Positions 1 through 11,875 of a stretch of 64,000 nt of DNA are shown piece by piece; positions within the stretch are counted from its first letter, which is position 1; every line of letters begins with the position of its first letter. The notes under the pieces were generated by a model. The model worked only from the letters and a program-made list of their open reading frames with translations, was not told the origin of the DNA and did no database searches. This DNA is from Penicillium oxalicum (Eukaryota; Ascomycota; Eurotiomycetes; Eurotiales; Aspergillaceae): contig NC_064652.1 of the NCBI RefSeq assembly GCF_001723175.1, positions 1,426,001 to 1,490,000 on the forward strand, in the 5' to 3' direction. The translations under genes and the position numbers were made by a program.

Positions 1-1761
1 TCTCGTGTCCGATAAATCTCTGTACTCCCTATCTACACAAGTATCTCTCGATTGAAATACATAATTTGTCAATTGTATTCATCGATGTTCTATCAAGTCT
101 TTCATCGGCTCTTTTATCAATACTCTCACTAGCCCTGGCTCGTACCCTACCTACGACCGGGCATGTCTTCCCTCCCTGAAGTTAGTTGACCGCAGGCTAC
201 CATCCATCCTGATCTCTATCAATCCTGGTCCTTTACCTGCACTTCTCAAGTTGTCCGAAATACACTGTGACACTAAGACTCTAGTTTGGACCACCAATCC
301 TAAAAGCCCTGGCACCGTCCACTCGGGGCACCTCAAAAATACATAGATGAAGGTGACGATGAACGGTGTCCATCCGCCGACAAAACATCAGGAACAAGCA
401 TTCAAAGCAAACAGCTATCTGGTAACCTTGCAACTTTGTCTTTCCCTCCCTCTTGGTTCTCCTCTAAGTGTCCAAAGGCCCTCGGTGAATAATCAAAATG
501 GTAGCTAAATTTGCTAGTCAAAGGTACAACATACCTATTGCGCACCTTATCCACAAATAAAAAAAAAAGCCCACGACCAGGTGGGAAATGGAAAAAACAA
601 GGTGCCTGATAGATACAGGACGAAAAGGTGTACATTCCTATTTTGAACTTTTACATGTACTCAGTCTCAAATGGTAGGATCCATCTTGTCACTCACCATA
701 AATATCCACAGAACATCCATTTGAATTCCAAGATTGACGCACAGACTTGGGCTGGGAGGACAAACATGCCGAGGTAGGTTTAGTCAAAGTCCTCCAGTCC
801 GGGAGACTTCAGAAATGGAGGAATTTCCTCGAGACTGGATTGATCAACGGGACGGCAGGGTACCTACCCACCTTACCTACCGGTCTGATGTAGTTTTCCA
901 CAGTGCACCGCAGGAGACGAGAGGAACCTTACACATTCGTCGCCAGGGGCTTGGTTACGCAAAGTGCATGAATATGAAAGTATATACTCCCTACTACGCA
1001 GAGGAGATTAAACTGCTCAACCTGATCTGTATCACCGGGCTTTTGCGTTGGGCCGATCGTCTGCTTTCTGGAAGAGCAGCTTAGGGTAAAGCGCGACGGG
1101 TCGAGTAGGAGCACCGGCACCTAAACTCATACTCCCACCACTTCGCCTACGCAGACCCTCTTCGCTCAACCCACAGTTTCTGTACTACAGATACTGTAGT
1201 ATGGAGGGGAGCCGCGACGGGCACTCCTCGAGATTTTGCAGACAGGGGAGATGTGGCTTTGCTATGATATACCAGGGACAAGCGAGGTTTGAAAAAGATT
1301 TTTTGACGATTTGATGTTTCTCAGACGTATAGCTTTGAGGTGGGCTGATTCCGCTCCGAGGCCGTGGTATAGAAATGAGGTAGGTAGACATGCAAGCTGA
1401 CATAGATACAGGGAGATGGAGTCACGATGGATGAAGAACAAAAAAGGGCGGAGGGGGATTTTCGTGTCCGTCGATGCTAGATGGGCCAAGCAACGCGGTA
1501 ATAAAAAAAATCCAGAACATTGAAGATCAACTAACACCCGAAGCCCGAAGCATACAATGACTCACCATCACCGAGATAAAAATCATGACGGGAGGAAGAG
1601 AAAAGGGTGGACGAAGAAAAGCGCCCGAGAGCAGCCAAGGTATGAATGAAAAATGCACAAAAACCAGAGGGAGAAAAAAAAAGAGAGATGATCTATGGAG
1701 ATCAACCACGGTTGCACCGGTCCAGCACACAACCGATCAATCAATGCAAGAGACAATCAAA
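1..1761. other. Intergenic region at the left edge, no gene seen
   Basis: This stretch lies beyond the 3' end of SEC63. Open frames here are short, mostly lack ATG starts, and show no family motif or paired splice sites. Positions near 858-881 hold a TACC-rich run of the kind scattered through the spacers of this window. Part of the right half is presumably the SEC63 3' untranslated region. I see no RNA gene. Confidence 0.6.
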
Positions 1762-4213
1762 TCAATCCTCATCTTCCGTCTCGGTGTCAGTATCGCTGGT
1801 GTCGTCCGCATCGCCGTCAGTGTCACTTTCCTCGCTAGAGGAATCGGAAGCCTTCCGGGACTTCTTGGGCTTAGGAGCTTGTCCAGTCTTCAAAGCTTGC
1901 ATCTGGCCAGCAATCGAATCTGGTAAGGAAAATCGCATGTCAGTATTTGGCCAGAAAGAAGACTACGCCCAACGCGTACGGGGCGCTTGGAGCACAGATG
2001 CAACGGGGACATGCTTACCCTCATCCGGTTCGCTAATGTCATCCTCCTCCTCTAAAGCGGCCGCCTTGGCGGGATCGTCGATATGCAGAGTGATTTCCAT
2101 CTTGTTGTCGAGACCGAGGTAGCTATCACAAACCATATGCATAACAAAGGTGAAGTCGCCGACCTGCGGTGGAGCCTGGAACTGCATTTTGAGGGTTTGG
2201 ACGTTGAATGTGGGCTTGCCGGCTTCGTCGAGAATCGGCTTGTCAAAGGTGGTAAAGGTGAAGGGAGGGACGGCCATCTTGCCTTGCTTGGCGTCAGCCA
2301 GGAAAATGTGCCAGCGAGGTGAGTGGTCACGAGCGAAGTAAGGAGCGTGCGCAAGAGGAGGTTGCACAGTCTCGACCTTGTTCTCCACGGTCTTGCCATC
2401 AACAACCTTGGTGGCACGGTTCTTAGCCGGCTTCCGACCCATCAAGGCATCCAAATCATCCTCGTCGGGGTCAATGTCCTCGAGGTCGAGCTCGTTGACT
2501 GCAGGGACCTGCGTACAGCCAGGGGGGACGAATCGAGCCTTCACAACCAGCTGTACCAGACTGCTAGGAGTGATGACCTTCTCGCCCATGACCTTGAAGA
2601 ATGCTTTGGATACTTCCAACATCGGGAGCTGACGTGCCACGGTGACGGCATCCGTATATTGCTTTTCAGAAAGAACTCCAGCGCCCACTGTGAGTTTGCG
2701 ACGTTCTTCCTCGGACAATTTCATGAACCGTTGAACGGGCCAGTGTTCCTTGGAATGTTCCCCTTCCACAGCCTTGATGACAGAATCAGTGAAATGGGGT
2801 AGTTGCAGAAGCGGCGATGAGCCGGGAGCGATTGCCTGGATCAGATACTGGGAGACCTGGAAAGCGCCCAAGATTGGACGAAGGGTGCCAAATGCCAAAG
2901 AGATTGCAGTGAAGGCCTCGCCGAGTGAAAGGGCAACTGGAGCAGCTTCGTACTTTTCCGCGTTCAATTTGCTGTCTTCCAAATCCACACGGCCAAGGTA
3001 TGCCCAGAGCAAAGCCAAGGCCTTTCGGCGAGTGGTGTTGTCCATATGCTTGATCGCCTCACGGTCCTTGGCAGACAAGAAAGTCGAGCTCTCGGCCAAA
3101 ACTCTCTTTTCGAGTCTGGCGAGACCTGCTTCAGCCTCTGCTCCCTTGAGCATCTCTTTGAACTCATCGCCAGCGGAGAGAGCGTTGATGATGCCGCCAT
3201 CTAAGATATCCTCTTTGTACTCGCGGAAGATGTTACCGGCGCTGGCGACGAGAACGCGCTCCTTGGTGTAGCGCTGAGATCCATACCACCACTTTCCGAC
3301 GATGTACGGAAGGAGAACGCCGAGCAAGGCTCCGTAAACGAGCAAAACGTACTTTCCATTGCCCTCCATGATGATGAGCTTGGGAAGAGCGATACCGATA
3401 CTGAAGCTTTGCTTGCCATCAGGGTGACCATATTGCAGGTAGTTGTTGCGGATCTCCTCATCGGTCAAAGCCTTGTATGCCTTTGTGAGCTCAACGAAGC
3501 GCTCATTGAGCGTTTCCATGGTCTCGTTCTTGGCGGGGTCAGGGCGGACTTTGTCGGGGTGGTACACAAGCGACAGACGCTTATAACGGCGTGAGATAGC
3601 TTTCTCGTCGGCACTCTGGAGATTAAAATTGTTAGTCTACCAGTGATGACATTATCTTGTGGGCAAAGTCGCTTGAAATTGCACAGACTGGCTGGCTTTG
3701 CGACTGGGCGGGACCATTCCACATACCCTTGAAACGCCGAGAATCGAGTATGGGTCATAAAGCTTCGGGGTGGTGCGCGCTGTCACGAGAATAAGATACG
3801 CCATCCAGGCCATGATGACATAGCCTGCAATCACAGTGATGATTCGCTTGACCCGGCGCTCCTTGCGCAGGCGCTTGCGCTTTTGTGCCTCCACGAGGTC
3901 GGCATGTTCAGGTTTGAAATCCGATTTAATCCGAGGCGCTGTGTTCTCAAGATCTACAGACAAAAAATCTCAGTAACATGGCTTTGCAAAAGAGACCAGC
4001 ACAAGAGCATACCTTTGTTGGGTCGGAGAAGGTTGTACGTAAGAGGTAGCGTGACCAAACCGGTCAAGGTTAGGATGAAGAAGGGAAAGAATTGTCCCTG
4101 GTCGCGCAGAGAATGGAGAGGTCAGCCATATTCACTCGGTGATAGTTCAAGCCACTCTAGCAATCACACGAAAACTAGCCTACCTGTTCATCATAGGTGT
4201 AGTCTGACGACAT
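1762..4213 (-). CDS. SEC63: Sec63, ER protein-translocation subunit with a J domain
   Basis: Five exons on the minus strand: 4213-4184, 4097-4013, 3953-3727, 3615-2019 and 1919-1762, giving 698 residues; every junction has GT...AG ends and matching phase. Sec63 is an ER membrane J protein that recruits Kar2/BiP to the Sec61-Sec62 translocon. The sequence shows an N-terminal membrane helix at about residues 12-33, a second at 76-95, a lumenal J domain from about 104 with the HPD triad at 133-135, a third helix at about 203-221, then the long cytosolic Sec63/Brl domain. The last exon encodes a Ser/Asp/Glu-rich acidic tail ending in EDED, which in yeast is the CK2-phosphorylated part that binds Sec62. 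Without the last intron the frame would end early in unrelated residues, so the acidic exon is well supported. Length fits fungal Sec63. Confidence 0.96.
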
Positions 4214-5442
4214 CCTGCGGCGAATTTAGGGCGACAGCGGTGGCCGCCGCGGAATTTGAGAGATTGTGAGGAGCCGAGGCGCAGACCCGAAACGGATCAG
4301 ACAAGGCAAGGATCGAGGGTTGTCACGAAAGACCAAGACAAGAAAACGAAGCAGCCTAAACCTGGTGTGACTGAAGCATGGCCGTGAAGAAATCAAAGGA
4401 GCGTGGAGGAGAGAGCATTCACGCTTCCTGATCTGGTGATGACCGTGTCCTCAAGGTGTCGACCGCCTGCCTAAATCTGCAGCTGGGCCCTTTGTGGGCC
4501 GGGCGGTGAGCTGAGGACAACATTGCACCTTCGAGGACTTTTTGAGGGGGCGATTGTGTCCCGCTCCGGGTCGTACTACTGGACCCCTAAACAACACCCA
4601 AATCATATGGTCCTACCCACTTCTATAACCCGGGAGCCTGTATCGTCAACAGTGTGAGCACAGTTGTGCCAGTGGAGAAATCTGACTACGAGCGGGGAGA
4701 ACGAATTTGAAGCTTCTATCTTTTGAAAATGATTCCTAAGTCTAGCTGGACAGGCTATGTGTAGTTGTATACAATATTTGCTTTCCTTCTACCTTACATG
4801 AGATAGTAGGAGTCATCATTTCACCTTGTATTTTTTCTTTCCCACTGTCTATGCAGCAGCCCCATGATTCAACCACCTTGCAATTTTTTCTGAAACGGAC
4901 TCATGGAACCGAGAACAGACGAGCTTCCGTCCGATAGCCCGGAAAAGCGCAGGGGGAGTTCAAGCCCGAACGACCTTTGCAGATCGAGGGCGAATTCAAC
5001 CGATGCGACCCTCCCGAGGCAGCCGACGGGTGGCTTGTCGTTCGATCGCGCGTCCGTAGAACCGCAGACCAAGACCCCCACAGCCCCGGGTTGCAAAGGG
5101 GACCAATCCGACCTTTCCATACGAGGATGGTCTTCATTGCTTCAAGTCAGGAACCCGGGATACTTCCATGTGGTCTGGTTGTTTCAGTCATGCTCGTAGC
5201 GTCAGAGGTGGACTGTGGTTGAGAGGCGCGCTTGGAGGTGGGCCAGGGAAGCTCAATGGACATTCCCGTCAAATCGAATGAAAACCTTGGTAATTTTCTC
5301 TTAATGGTTGAAAGCTGATCATCAACCGGTGTCGTGAAACAGAGAAAAGACATCGAAAGTGGGTTTTGATGGTGGTTTTTTTTTTCTTTTCAATCTCCCC
5401 GAATAGCCGAAGAAAAAGATCAAAAAAGAGTGTGTTGGACAT
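4214..5442. other. Intergenic region upstream of SEC63
   Basis: This is the SEC63 promoter side (the gene starts at 4213 and runs left) and the 3' side of the small gene ending at 5443. A poly-T run lies at about 5377-5388. Open frames at 4869-5222 overlap each other on both strands and have no recognisable product. I see no RNA gene or mobile element. Confidence 0.5.
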
Positions 5443-5955
5443 TCAGTCCCCTAATGCGTGGCATTGGAATCTACACAGGGCTAAGTTAGCAAAGACTGAC
5501 TGGAGAAGGCGAAATATAGGGATAGGCGCTTGCACTCACGGATCAATGTAGTCGAGACCGTCAAAATATTCCAGCATACGATAGCAGAGATTCAGGTCGT
5601 CGCCAGGCTCTCCACCAAAAAGGCGGCATTGTCGCGCCTCGATGCCAGTGGTTACCAGCCCCTGTTGTGGAGTCTTCTCACGGATCGGCCATGTTGTAAG
5701 CCCATAATGCCAGGTTGGGGCAGGGATTACTGAATGAGACGAGCCGGGAGCATTGCATGCTGCGTAGGGGATGCGATGCAACACAGCTTGTTGAGGACAT
5801 GGCAATTGAGACTGGGATCTCCAGATGGATGCTGTCGAGGCGAGTCGAGAGTCTGACGGATGACCCGAAGAAGGACCCGGCAAGCTGCGATCGCAGTGGT
5901 CTCTTTGCTTGCTAGAACGAGGGCGGAAGCGACGTCGGTTGTGCCTTTGTCCCAT
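5443..5955 (-). CDS. Unrecognised small protein, two exons
   Basis: Candidate gene with exons 5955-5540 and 5470-5443, giving 147 residues. The 69-nt intron is well formed: donor GTGAGT, branch-like GCTAAC, acceptor TAG, and phase 2 is kept across it. The N-terminal third is rich in Arg, Ser and Gln, including a basic RRRFRPRS stretch. The C-terminal half looks more protein-like, with CRLFGGEPGDDLNLCYRMLE followed by EYFDGLDYID and, after splicing, an end in FQCHALGD. Five Cys occur after residue 50. No signal peptide or membrane helix is evident. I do not recognise the family and assign no function. An overlapping frame from 5984 could supply a different N-terminus through an extra intron. 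The case rests on the intron, the composition of the C-terminal half and its position in an otherwise empty spacer. Confidence 0.45.
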
Positions 5956-8927
5956 TCTTCAGAGATTGATCGGTCGTTCGACAAGTGGAATGTTCACGTG
6001 GGATTTGTGTATAGTATGCCCAACTGGGAGGAAAGATAAAAATATGTGCACGAAGTGAAGAAACTTTTGGTGTTTAGAGGTAAGAGGGAGTGACCATCAC
6101 CCCCTTTTGGAAAAAGGAAGGATGAGATGAAAAAAGAAGTGGAATGATCAAAGGCAGGGATTGTATAGATTTATACAGATGCTCTACCAGTTTCTGGCCA
6201 GCGGACCATGAGTCGACCATGAGTGAGTCACTTTACTCCGTTCGGACTTTGCAGAAGCGCTGACTAACAGCCAGAGCCAATGAGAAGCCCTACATGGGGG
6301 CCTCCCTGACCTGAGATGGACCCGAAAGAGAAAAAGGCAGAGCCCCACATTTCTGGGTGGAGCCACTCAGCACCCGGCAGATCGCCGTACGACTTTCTAA
6401 GAAAAATGGCGCCTAACCCTTGCGCTAGCGCTTGTCAAAGGCGTGATCTAACGGAGTCATTCCCATCTTTTTTTCGACGACTGACTGGCATGATCTCGAT
6501 CGCGTGATTTTGACCTTCAATTGTGTCTCGCTTTGTGACCTTGGACGCGACCGCACCAAGTTGTTTCATGGCGACTTTCCCAGTCAGCTCGCGAACGTGG
6601 AACCGACTGAATGACTATCACATGACGAAAGAATCATGAAATCCCAGGGGGCATGTGGTCTGGAATTTGTAGAGAGAATTACTACTCCACGCCTTCTGCC
6701 TGCCTCAGCCGGGTAATGACGACACACGCTGAAAATTTGACGGAGAAAAATGGAGCCAGGAAAAAAAGGGGAGAAATGCGAAAAAGATCTCGGGTATTAC
6801 GGGACCTGACAGTTCCGATGTCTGGCGACTGGTCGGGACCGTCAGCTCCCGATATTGCATGTATTGTACTGTAGTAATGTACTCAGGTACCCAATCTCAC
6901 TGTTGTGGATTTCTGATGCTGGATCATTCTGAATATTGTACACTTTACATACTTGGAACCAACTCCATCAGTTATGGCAGACTTGCTTTTTCCCTTCGCC
7001 ATCAACAAGACCAAGCGGATTTTTTTGCCACATCGGAATAGGGGTTACGAAACCCCCCTTCAAAGATAGGGGAAGATGGAGTCACTACATATTGCGATGG
7101 TCGCCCAAGAGAGAGCATAGACCAGGTGTCTCGGAGCCGGCTCTGGATTTCCGTACTAAGCGAGCGAGTTTTGCGTTGAAGAAAAAATCTCTGTAGATTG
7201 GAAAACTGAAGGGGGTAAAAGAGTTCCCGAAAATTCGGAAAACTACAGGGATGATGGGCTGTTTAACGTGGAGAAGAAGCATAGAGCAGAAAAGAAAAGA
7301 AAAAAAAAGGGAAAAAAAGGAAGTATTCATACTTAGGTTGCCTGAAGAGGCATCTCTCAACAAGTTGACACAAGACCCATACAAGTGTACACGAAACTGT
7401 TTACGCATTACAACCACTTCCAAGAAGCCAGTTTCCAAGGCTAGCACAAATCCATTCAAGGTGTGGGTAAGATCTGACGATTCCTTGCTCAGATCTGATC
7501 TACCGTGACTGTAGTTGCTGCCAGACCATCCTTTTACAGTGTTCACATCCGATCTTAATCGGGCATCACATTGAGATCGTAATAGTCCTAACATCAACAC
7601 TGCATCTGGACTAGTGGTCTGTACTCACAGAAAAAAAAAACCTCACCGTTTTTTTCCAACCGGTCTAGAATTTCCCTCTCTTGTCCTTCCCGGTTGAGCA
7701 GTCTCGGACCCTTGCATCAATCAACCATGACTTTCTAACGCATTCCAGTCGTGAAACGCGGTCAATTTCAACACGTGGATCCACGTCACACACATCGGTA
7801 GAATAGCTTGTTCTCACGGCTATCCCTTGCAGAATCGTGGGTCCGATCAAGATGGACTCTGGCCTAAGGCCCTTTTTTATTGATTTTTTTTTCTGCCTTC
7901 ATCGTTTTGTCTCCGTTCTTTGCCCCCTCGACCCCTCTGTGGGATCTTTTAGCGAGAGAAGCTTCCAGCTCCTGAATCTGATGAATGTGACACCAGGATT
8001 GATCAGAGACTAGACCTTGGATTAGATGCTTGTGTGCCTCGACGGGGCTCGCCGAAGGAGTATTTTTCATTATGAATCTTTGTGGATACAGAGTTCGAGA
8101 ATGAGCATATCGAAATTCGCGGTTCTGACGAAAGATTCCTGACTTCTGGTTAGTCCTGTAGTCATAATTATGCTGCCCGTTTGCAAGCCCTATACTCTTT
8201 TGGTTTTCTATGGTCGGCATCGCCTTACAATTCAAACGTGGCGGCCAGACCATCAGCCCATTAGCACCAAGGCAATGGGCAATGGCCTGCGAAGTCAGCA
8301 CTAGAATTACCTAGCATCCATCCCTTGTTCAATTTACTATCAGTTCCATGGGTCTCACGGGGTCATGGAGATAGCAGAGACTCGCTCCCCACTAGTCTCA
8401 CCATCTTCATCCTCTGGTTCTCCTTCAATGTTCTAGCCCTGCCACGTAGGTCCACCTCTAACACCGCTAAATATACCCCCAAGGAATTGGAAGATCACCA
8501 AGGGCGATTTCCAGATACCAGGCACCATCATTGTCTGAAGATGACCATTTCCAAGACTGACTACTAAAGCTCCAATAAAAATCCAAATATGGACGGGACT
8601 GGTTAGTCACATGAAGTCTGTTGTCAACAGCTCTCTTGACTTTGCAGACCCTCGCCTCCATCGCTGGTCATCGTCAGCCGCTAAAAATCGCATGTTTAGA
8701 GGTATGTTTTTTTCCCTCCGCCACGGAAGTGAATACACGCGAAAGACTACCTCGGCACCAGATATACACGATCTAGATCGCAGTGTGCCCTGCGAATCTT
8801 TGAGAACTGGGCCGGAAAAATCTACCACAGCCAGTGGCGGTCTCATCTTCGTGCGCCATAGGCACAGTGCAGGATGAATGCTCTCGGTAAATACATCAAT
8901 AGACAGTTGTCAAAAAGGTCTATATCT
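5956..8927. other. Intergenic region of about 3 kb, no gene seen
   Basis: Spacer between the small gene and the prolidase. The longest open frames (7085-7600 and 7864-8301, both minus) are low in complexity, cross poly-A/poly-T stretches near 7290-7320 and 7870-7890, and show no motif or paired introns, so I do not call them. The left part holds the 5' side of the 5443-5955 gene; the right end is the 3' side of the prolidase. Confidence 0.5.
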
Positions 8928-10643
8928 TCAGGATTGCATTGTAGACTGCCGAATTATGGCAAGCATTTCCTCCCCTTTCGGAGCCGTCGTGAGATTTTCA
9001 TAACCGCGGGCGGTGACGAGAATGTCATCTTCAATGCGAACTCCACCAATATGAACATATTCCTTAGCAATGTCAAAGTTGATGTACTTCGCATGAGGTT
9101 GTTTCCGTGCGTTTGTCAGAGCCAATTCAGAGAAATAGATACCTGGCTCTACAGTCACCACCATGCCTTCTTCGAGCAGCGATGCTGACAAAGTGCACGG
9201 GGCCAGACTCCCCGGTGGGTTTAGAATAGGACCATACTGATCATGGTCAAAGTCCGAATGAAGTGCCATGATGGATGACTCGGACACATCGTGAACTTCA
9301 AGCCCCACATGATGCCCCAGACCATGAGGGAAGAAGACCTTGGAGGCACCAGACTCGCGAATTTCGGACAGACTGCCGCCCCTGAACACACCGAGATGCA
9401 GTAACTCGATGATGGCAATCTCGTGGGCAAGGTTGTGAAGGGAAAGGAAGCGCGTGCCAGGACGAATACGTTTGATACATTCCTCTTGCATACGCTCCAC
9501 GACGCGATAGATGTCTCGAGCGTATCTGCTGGGCCATTCACCGCCGAGAGGGAACGTTCGGGTGACGTCGCTAGCGTAGCACTGCCATTCGGCACCGGCG
9601 TCGAGACATACTAGTGGCTTACCCTCGAGAGACTCGTTGTTTCGGACGTAGTGAAGAACGGCTGCATTGGGGCCCGACGCAGCAATGATATCGTATGATT
9701 GATTTGGAGCTCCGTTGGAGATGCACGTGTTCAGGAACGACCCCTGAATCTCCGACTCGTTCGACATCTTGTGGATCGTTTCAAGAATTCTGCGATGTGC
9801 CAACCCCGACACTCGATTTGCTTCCCGGATCATGCGGATCTCAAATTCATCTTTGACCCCTCGAGCGGCATCCATCGCTGGGCGGAGCGAGTCGACGTCC
9901 AACGGCAAGTCTGCCGGCAGTCCTTCAGGCGCCTCGGAGCCATGAATCATATAAAGCAAATTGCCTGATGCTCGCTTATCGAGCCACGAAACCAGCTCAG
10001 GCACCAGCGACGATTGATACATGACCCGATCCAAATTGTATCGATCCCGTGCATCCTCCCGTGACAGGGTAGGGCCCATCCAAATCGCACGCCGCAGGTC
10101 AAAGTCCGGCACGTACAGAGTCAATACATCCTGACCAATGTCGTATGTTAGCGCACAGTCGGATTCGCCCACACCACTGAGATAGTAAAAGTATCGTCGT
10201 TGCCGAAACGGTCGTGCTTGATCAGAGTCGCGCCAGTTGCTTGTTGGCTGGCCAGCGATAAAAATGAGACCTTGCGACACTCCAAGCTTACGTGCCACAT
10301 TTCGCGCATGTTGTTTCGCTGCACGCCGGAGAAACGTTAATCAATGCAGATCACAGGTAGCGTCGTGGATGCACAAGCCGACGGCTTTCAGCGAAGCGGG
10401 CCCAAGGCCAAGTCGAAACTCAGTATCGCCAAGGTGGGAGTCACTGTAGGCCTCGGGCCAGAAGTTGGCCCACCCTTGTGGAAACGAGACAGGGTGGGAG
10501 CGTACGGGGGGCCTACCTGGGTACTTGTCACAGGAGGTTCCCGATACGAACAGACGAATCTGATACGGATCGACTGCGTTGATGATGGCGTCGGCCTGGT
10601 TGACCGAGGTGTCGCAGGGACCCGCCCGAGGGTTGACGCGCAT
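8928..10643 (-). CDS. Xaa-Pro aminopeptidase / prolidase (peptidase M24B)
   Basis: Exons 10643-10517 and 10318-8928 give 505 residues. The junction restores an unbroken [15 protein letters not shown] stretch typical of fungal prolidases, with phase 1 kept. The enzyme removes or splits N-terminal residues before proline in peptides using two metal ions, probably Mn, in the cytosol. The N-terminal AMP_N domain (to about residue 190) carries HFRQRR-like [12 protein letters not shown]; the C-terminal pita-bread fold carries the expected metal ligands: Asp in [17 protein letters not shown], His in [13 protein letters not shown], Glu in VEPGIYF and Glu in VRIEDD. The single intron is long for this window (198 nt) and its interior stays open in one frame, so an alternative internal exon cannot be excluded. 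Divergent from the SPRY gene at 11876. Confidence 0.9.
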
Positions 10644-11875
10644 CGTCTGCGATGGGGAGCAGGCTGATTGAGGGGAGAACGCAGGCGAGCGAGCTTGGAA
10701 AAGTGGTGGTATGGTAAATGTTCGATCAAGGATCCACGAGGGAGGAAGGGCGAGGAGTGAGAGGGATGTACAGTCATAAACTGATAGGGCCAGGCAGCTG
10801 GAGCCAGGTACTAACCTTACTGGAAGTAGAAGGAGACATTAGATAAGATATCGTGACGAGGGGCCCCGCCCGGGCAGCAGATCACGGACAGAAGCCCGCA
10901 GCCAGTACTACGGGGTACGGCCAGCATGAATATCTAATGACTCCTAAATTCTTAGGAGACGAAGGAGTAGTCCTACCCCTACGGAAGATAAGCTCAGTAT
11001 CAACGCCTTGTTGACTCGCGCCAGGCACGCCTTCGAAAGGGACTGAATCAGTGAGAAGGGGAACCCCCAAAGACCCGGAGGAGCTGCATCCCTCGACCCA
11101 GGGCAAGTACCGGGTACCTAGGGGCCATCCTAGTACCTCATGATGGGATAAGCGTTGACCGATACTGCTGCTGAGTACGACTGTACTGGTACTGTGACCA
11201 GATCGGAGAAACATGTACTCCCAGGTGCCTTGCCGCCATTTCCAGTTCCACGGATGGCATCCTCATACGGTAATTGCAGTACAGTGTCTTCAGTCCTGCG
11301 CTCATCCAGGCGGTGGAACGCCTGATGCTCGTGGTGCATAAGGCAGATCGATGATTGCACCTATCCCTCCTCGCCGGCCCTGGTTCCTTCAGATGTCAAC
11401 GGTGCTCCCGTTTACTCTCAAGACATCAATCTTATAAGATCTGGCAGATCCGAACTCTCTTCTACTTCAAGTCCGTTGATCCTCGCCCGGTCTTACCCTC
11501 TCGGCAGTACTACTCTACTACTTATTAACCCTGACACCTTCGACCCAATCTCCAATTCTCCACCACTACCGTGGACGCTCCGCCCCACCACCTTCCCTTC
11601 GACTCCCTCTCTTATCCTCCGCGAGGTGCGTGATTGGAAAGCATTGCGGCCACTGGGCATCGGTGACCGCCTTACTACTCCCGTGCTGGCGCTCGGACAC
11701 CTACGATTACTACCACACCCGATCACTCCACCACCCTCGAGACCCTGCAGCCTTCACTTCGTTTTTGCCTCTCGCCTCTTACCGCTGACCCTTCTTCCCA
11801 CCCGCGCTTCGATTCCTTGTCATCTGCATCGCACTTTGTCTTTTCTGTGACCCTACCCGGCTCGGTTCATGAAAA
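10644..11875. other. Divergent promoter region
   Basis: Spacer of 1.2 kb between the prolidase (leftward) and the Ssh4-like gene (rightward), so it should hold both promoters. It contains several short GGTACC/CTAGTACC-type repeats around 11109-11140 and a pyrimidine-rich leader from about 11450 to 11875 on the plus strand, which is common before fungal transcription starts. An open frame at 11476-11850 is compatible with 5' untranslated sequence and has no recognisable product. Confidence 0.5.

Noticed and set aside
2323..3271. Plus-strand frames antisense to SEC63
   Set aside because: They lie wholly inside the well-supported Sec63 exon 4 and have no features of their own.
7085..7600. 171-codon minus-strand frame
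   Set aside because: Phe/Ser-rich translation of A/T-rich sequence, no introns or family signs.
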